This document shows positions 5,814-8,758 of a DNA stretch of 8,758 nt, piece by piece. This stretch comes from Onstottus_A sp049273835. Lineage in GTDB: Bacteria > Acidobacteriota > Blastocatellia > UBA7656. The stretch covers positions 1 to 8,758 of the forward strand of contig JBASRM010000345.1 of assembly GCA_049273835.1 (NCBI GenBank), given 5' to 3'. A program made the position numbers and the translations under genes. Each line of letters begins with the position of its first letter. The first letter of the stretch is position 1. The notes beneath the pieces were generated by a model. That model was given only the letters and a program-made list of their open reading frames with translations. It was not told where the DNA came from and made no database searches.

Positions 5814-7505
5814 CTACGCCACATGCAGATACGCCTGCGGTCGTGAGACCTTCCGCTGAATCCGCTCTACCCGCACAACATCCACGTCCTGCGGCAGGTC
5901 CGTGAGATGGTTGCGGCAATTGGCCGGCGTCAGCGTTCCACTGATGCTTTCGAGTTCCTCAGCAATGGCCGGAAGAAGGTGCGTCAATCTTACGCCGGAC
6001 TGACCGCTTTCGATCTCGTCAACGCAAGCACGCTCCTTCGTCGACAACGCGATCTTTTCAATGTTGGCCCCGCTGATGAGCTCCCGTGCCTGCACGATCC
6101 GCCGCTTGCCGTCTCGAAACGTGAGCGTGACCACATCACTGTCCGCATTCGGCGCGTAAATCCTCGATATTCCTCCCTCGATGATCTCGCGACGGGCCGC
6201 ATTCGAGTCGAGCCCCTCGAATGCATAAGGGATCTCCGCGCCAAAATGCTTGCGAAAGATCTCGCGTGCGCCCTTCATATTCGGCCTGGGCACTTCGAGC
6301 ACCAGGTCTCCCAACCTGCCTGGTCTCAGCAGCGCCGGATCGATCGCATCGCGCCGGTTCGTCGCACCGATAACCAGCACATTCCCTCGCTTATCCAAAC
6401 CGTCGAGCTCGGTCATGAATGCGGTCAATACTCGATCGTCAACTCTCATCAATGAGTGCCCTCGCGATGCGCCAAGCGCATCCACTTCGTCAAAGAACAT
6501 CACCACCGGAACATCCGGATCCTCCTCACCTGCTTCGCGTGCAACTCGAAATGCTTCCCGATAGTTCGCTTCGCTCTGCGAGTACCACATGCTGTGAAGC
6601 CCGCCCGGCTTGATGTTGATAAAGCGCGCGCGGCCGGACTTCGAAATCGACCCGAGCCAGTTTGCAAGCGCTCGTGCCATCATTGTTTTACCGGTGCCCG
6701 GCGGGCCTACAAGCAGCACCGAACCCTTTTGCCTGAGTTGATACCTGCGCGCCGTCTCCGCGTTGTAAAGGTGCAATCGAATCGAACGTTGAAGCTCCTC
6801 TATCTGACGGTCGAGTCCGCCGATGTTCTCGAAACTCTCCCGCGGAGTTTCTTCGAGAAACAGCTCAGCCCCCTTGGAACGATCAACCTTCTCAAACGCC
6901 ATCAATGCATGCCTGTCCCAGCGAACCAAATCTCCTGGTTTCAACTCCCCTTCCGCGAGTGCATCAGCGGCGTCTACGATGACCTCTTCGTCCCGGTGCT
7001 TTATAACCAGCCGGCGATCGGGCATGTACCGATGGAACGTCACGGTCTCGCCACTCTGAAAAAAGTTGTACGGCGACTTGTCCACAACGACGTTGAGTTC
7101 GTCGCCGAGCAGCACTTCGTCCCCGACCGCAAGCGAGTAGGGATCTATGTCGTCGGATATGGTCACGACTCGTCGCACACCCGAATACAGCACCATCGCC
7201 GCCTCGCGGGTCGCCAGAGGAGCGAGCCCCAAAAAGATCGCGGGGTGCCAGGGCGGCGCCGTCAATTTATCGAGCATCGCCTGGAGCTTTTCCTGGTTGA
7301 ACTGCGCCTCATTCAAACCCGCGCGCAGCCGGGTCGCCTCATCGATCAGGAATTCGTCCACCTGCTTCGCGGCGTCTCGGGACTGGCTCCGGATCAGGTG
7401 CGCAATCTGCACCTTCTCTTCAACAGTCGGAACTCCTTCACCAACAGCCGTCAACTGGTTGAGCAAAGTCCGTATGTCTGCATCCTGTCTTGGCGTGCGT
7501 ATCAT
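5814..7505 (-). CDS. mpa: Mpa/ARC proteasome-type AAA ATPase (Pup receptor and unfoldase)
   Basis: 563 residues. Mpa/ARC forms a hexameric ring whose N-terminal coiled coils bind Pup, after which tagged proteins are unfolded and threaded through the pore. Domains in order: charged helical/coiled-coil segment (about 30-82), double OB region (about 86-205), AAA module with Walker A GPPGTGKT (267-274), Walker B VVMFFDE (334-340), sensor 1 GATN (380-383) and arginine fingers in LRPGRLGD (393-400). The C-terminal Mpa-specific part follows: ELISGANIEKI (475-485), GVRLTHLL (504-511) and DVVRVERIQ (542-550). The pore-loop region reads KPGGLHSMWYSQSE (299-312), with Trp307/Tyr308 where Mpa/ARC has an aromatic. 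The protein ends RPQAYLHVA and lacks the roughly 25-residue extension with terminal GQYL that docks mycobacterial Mpa (609 residues) on the 20S core. ATG with GAGGTGG 6 nt upstream sets the start. It follows the JAMM gene by 148 nt and precedes dop by 140 nt, all on one strand, so one operon is likely. Confidence 0.94.
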   Translation of the reverse strand: MIRTPRQDADIRTLLNQLTAVGEGVPTVEEKVQIAHLIRSQSRDAAKQVDEFLIDEATRLRAGLNEAQFNQEKLQAMLDKLTAPPWHPAIFLGLAPLATREAAMVLYSGVRRVVTISDDIDPYSLAVGDEVLLGDELNVVVDKSPYNFFQSGETVTFHRYMPDRRLVIKHRDEEVIVDAADALAEGELKPGDLVRWDRHALMAFEKVDRSKGAELFLEETPRESFENIGGLDRQIEELQRSIRLHLYNAETARRYQLRQKGSVLLVGPPGTGKTMMARALANWLGSISKSGRARFINIKPGGLHSMWYSQSEANYREAFRVAREAGEEDPDVPVVMFFDEVDALGASRGHSLMRVDDRVLTAFMTELDGLDKRGNVLVIGATNRRDAIDPALLRPGRLGDLVLEVPRPNMKGAREIFRKHFGAEIPYAFEGLDSNAARREIIEGGISRIYAPNADSDVVTLTFRDGKRRIVQARELISGANIEKIALSTKERACVDEIESGQSGVRLTHLLPAIAEELESISGTLTPANCRNHLTDLPQDVDVVRVERIQRKVSRPQAYLHVA

Positions 7506-7592
7506 CTAAATCCACCTCTAACTTTTGCCTCTCTCGTCCGTTCTCAAACGGCAGGGAGGAGCGCGCTCTCAACTTCAGCCTCACTGACAAAC

Positions 7593-7630
7593 CAGCCGCT
7601 CATTTGGCCGGCTGCCCTTTCCAGCAGCCG
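7593..7630 (-). other. Competing hairpins in the JAMM-ATPase intergenic region
   Basis: On the minus strand CGGCTGC (7630-7624) can pair perfectly with GCAGCCG (7615-7609) over an 8-nt loop. The same GCAGCCG can instead pair with CGGCTG (7598-7593) over a 10-nt loop. The two stems are mutually exclusive. Neither is followed by a T-run, so this is not an intrinsic terminator. It might act as a processing, stability or attenuation element that sets different levels for the JAMM protein and the ATPase. A further short stem CCGTT/AACGG (7551-7538) lies just upstream of the ATPase ribosome binding site. Confidence 0.3.
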
Positions 7631-7653
7631 CTTATGACAAAAACACCCGGCTC

Positions 7654-8703
7654 TCATTCCTGGACGGTCTGAATCGCTGCCTGCCGGTGCCGCTCTCCAG
7701 CAATGTAAAACCCGCGCGGCTCGAGCAGACCTTCTCTCCATCCGAACGCTGAGAACGTCACATCGCCGGTTGCGATATCATTAGCTACCAGTGCAAGGCT
7801 AAAAGCGCTCGGGAACACCGTTCGATGCAGCGCATGATCGTGAGCACTGAAAAAATCGCCAGCCATCTTACACACCTGCTGCCGTTCGGGCGCGCAGTTC
7901 TTGCACCACTCGCGGACCGGGTGAGAGTGCCACCAGCCCAGCATGAGCTCGCCACGGCGGCGTAGGTCAATCGCCGCTTGAACTTCAGTCCACGTCTCCG
8001 CGGTAAACGTCAGCTTTGTAAGGTCCGACTCGGTGTGGCGCGCGTGAATCTGAGCACTCACCTCGACAAATACTTCGGGTATGCTCGCGTCACGGTGCAA
8101 GTGACCAATCAGGATTCCTCCCGTTTCCTTTGCTCCAGCGTCTCGACTCAGACCGGCAGCTTCATCCAGAACCCGCTGAGGGACAAACACCGGCACGTCG
8201 CCGTCGCAAATCGCACCGTGGGGCAAGGACGCCGTCACCGAATCAACAAGTGACGATTCCTTTATCAGGATCGAAGGCGCGACCTCTTCGGTTGCAAACT
8301 GAAACCTCGCCCCGTTAGCTTTCTCGGTCTGCGGAAAAGCAGCGGCGAGATAACGAAACCGCTCGCCCCCTTGGAGCCGCCCATTCTCGATAAACCTGCT
8401 CGAAGCTTGAGAAGCAAGCGCTTTGAAATAGCCGGTCGCGAAATCAGTCGCTGCTTCCCCGGCATTGGTTGCGATGTTGACGCGAAAGCCTTCAAGGTAA
8501 GGCTCTCCCAGATTGCGGAGCCACAACGGTTCAATCGATGACACCCGGCCTGTTTCATTTGGCGACAGCAGCCCGCGGCGCAGCGCCTGAAATTTCGCCC
8601 ACTCTTCGGCGGGACCCCAGTCCACGTTTACCGAAGCTTGTCCGAGCGGCGAGTCATCCTCGCGAAACAACTCGATGACATATTGATATCCATTCGTCGT
8701 CAT
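7654..8703 (-). CDS. JAMM/JAB-domain putative deconjugating metalloprotease with a Cys-rich insertion
   Basis: 349 residues, soluble, no signal peptide or membrane segment. The JAB/MPN domain covers about 170-335. Glu193 is in ETGGILIGHLH (193-203), then VFVEVSAQIHARHTESD (211-227) and the core GWWHSHP (256-262) with His259 and His261, and finally FFSAHD (284-289) with Ser286 and Asp289. These are all the residues of the E...HxH...SxxD zinc motif used by isopeptidases such as Rpn11 and AMSH. The distance from His261 to Ser286 is 24 residues instead of the usual 7-10. The extra segment carries three cysteines, CKNCAPERQQVC (267-278), which could bind a second metal. Residues 1-165 form a separate domain I do not recognise, starting with a strand-rich segment YQYVIELF (6-13) and DWGPAEEWAKF (28-38). 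ATG at 8703 has AGGAAAGAG 6 nt upstream. It is the first visible gene of the block and lies directly before the Pup-receptor ATPase. An Rpn11-like role, removing Pup or another modifier at the ATPase ring, is inferred; the Pup bond runs through a Glu side chain, so the substrate is uncertain. Confidence 0.86.
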   Translation of the reverse strand: MTTNGYQYVIELFREDDSPLGQASVNVDWGPAEEWAKFQALRRGLLSPNETGRVSSIEPLWLRNLGEPYLEGFRVNIATNAGEAATDFATGYFKALASQASSRFIENGRLQGGERFRYLAAAFPQTEKANGARFQFATEEVAPSILIKESSLVDSVTASLPHGAICDGDVPVFVPQRVLDEAAGLSRDAGAKETGGILIGHLHRDASIPEVFVEVSAQIHARHTESDLTKLTFTAETWTEVQAAIDLRRRGELMLGWWHSHPVREWCKNCAPERQQVCKMAGDFFSAHDHALHRTVFPSAFSLALVANDIATGDVTFSAFGWREGLLEPRGFYIAGERHRQAAIQTVQE

Positions 8704-8758
8704 AACGAACTCTTTCCTGCGTAGAAAACTGGATTATTGAGAAATTGAAACTGAAAAG

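Noticed and set aside
6456..7637. Long plus-strand ORF of 393 codons opposite the ATPase gene
   Set aside because: It is a shadow of the well-supported Mpa/ARC coding frame. Its translation is rich in Arg, His and Gln, without motifs or a ribosome binding site.
8704..8758. Promoter for the JAMM gene in the last 55 bases
   Set aside because: The AT-rich stretch contains no pair of -35 and -10 hexamers at proper spacing, and the operon may begin outside the window.

Overview
The window holds a single minus-strand block of seven genes that together form a complete pupylation (Pup-proteasome-type protein tagging) locus with unusual additions. In transcription order, high to low coordinates, these are: a JAMM/JAB-domain metalloprotease-like protein (8703-7654), the Mpa/ARC proteasome-type AAA ATPase (7505-5814), a Dop/PafA2-type depupylase (5673-3928), the small modifier Pup (3828-3619), the Pup ligase PafA (3617-1998), a single-domain ClpA/ClpB-like AAA protein (1985-816), and the 5' part of a gene with an N-terminal DUF4062/TIR-like module of the kind found on STAND NTPases (about 622 to beyond base 1).

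Organism: the order is not the actinobacterial dop-pup-prcB-prcA-pafA. The Dop is strongly diverged from the Mycobacterium type, and Pup sits directly against pafA. The sequence is moderately GC-rich by eye and uses GTG starts for several genes. This points to a non-actinobacterial, probably Gram-negative, lineage such as those in which Pup/UBact loci have been reported (Nitrospirae, Acidobacteria, Armatimonadetes and others). I cannot fix the phylum from the sequence alone; an acidobacterium-like genome is only a guess.

How the parts fit: Pup ends in Gly-Gly-Glu, so it needs no deamidation before ligation. PafA would join its C-terminal glutamate to substrate lysines, Dop would remove it, and the ATPase, with an N-terminal coiled coil and double OB region, would bind the Pup helix and unfold tagged proteins. 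No prcA/prcB proteasome genes are in the window, and the ATPase ends without the GQYL-type C-terminal tail that docks Mpa onto the 20S core. Instead, a JAMM protein is encoded immediately upstream of the ATPase. This recalls Rpn11 next to the eukaryotic 26S ATPase ring, and suggests a chimera of Pup chemistry with a ubiquitin-type deconjugase fold. The adjacent degenerate Clp-like AAA protein is nearly coupled to pafA (12-nt gap) and probably belongs to the same system. The DUF4062 gene is separated by a gap with an operator-like palindrome and may be its own unit; its type is common in signalling and immune-like NTPases.

There is no stretch longer than 300 bases without a gene. The largest gaps are 7506-7653, 5674-5813, 3829-3927 and 623-815. 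No tRNA, rRNA, CRISPR array, insertion sequence or intrinsic terminator was recognised, and no convincing gene lies on the plus strand.
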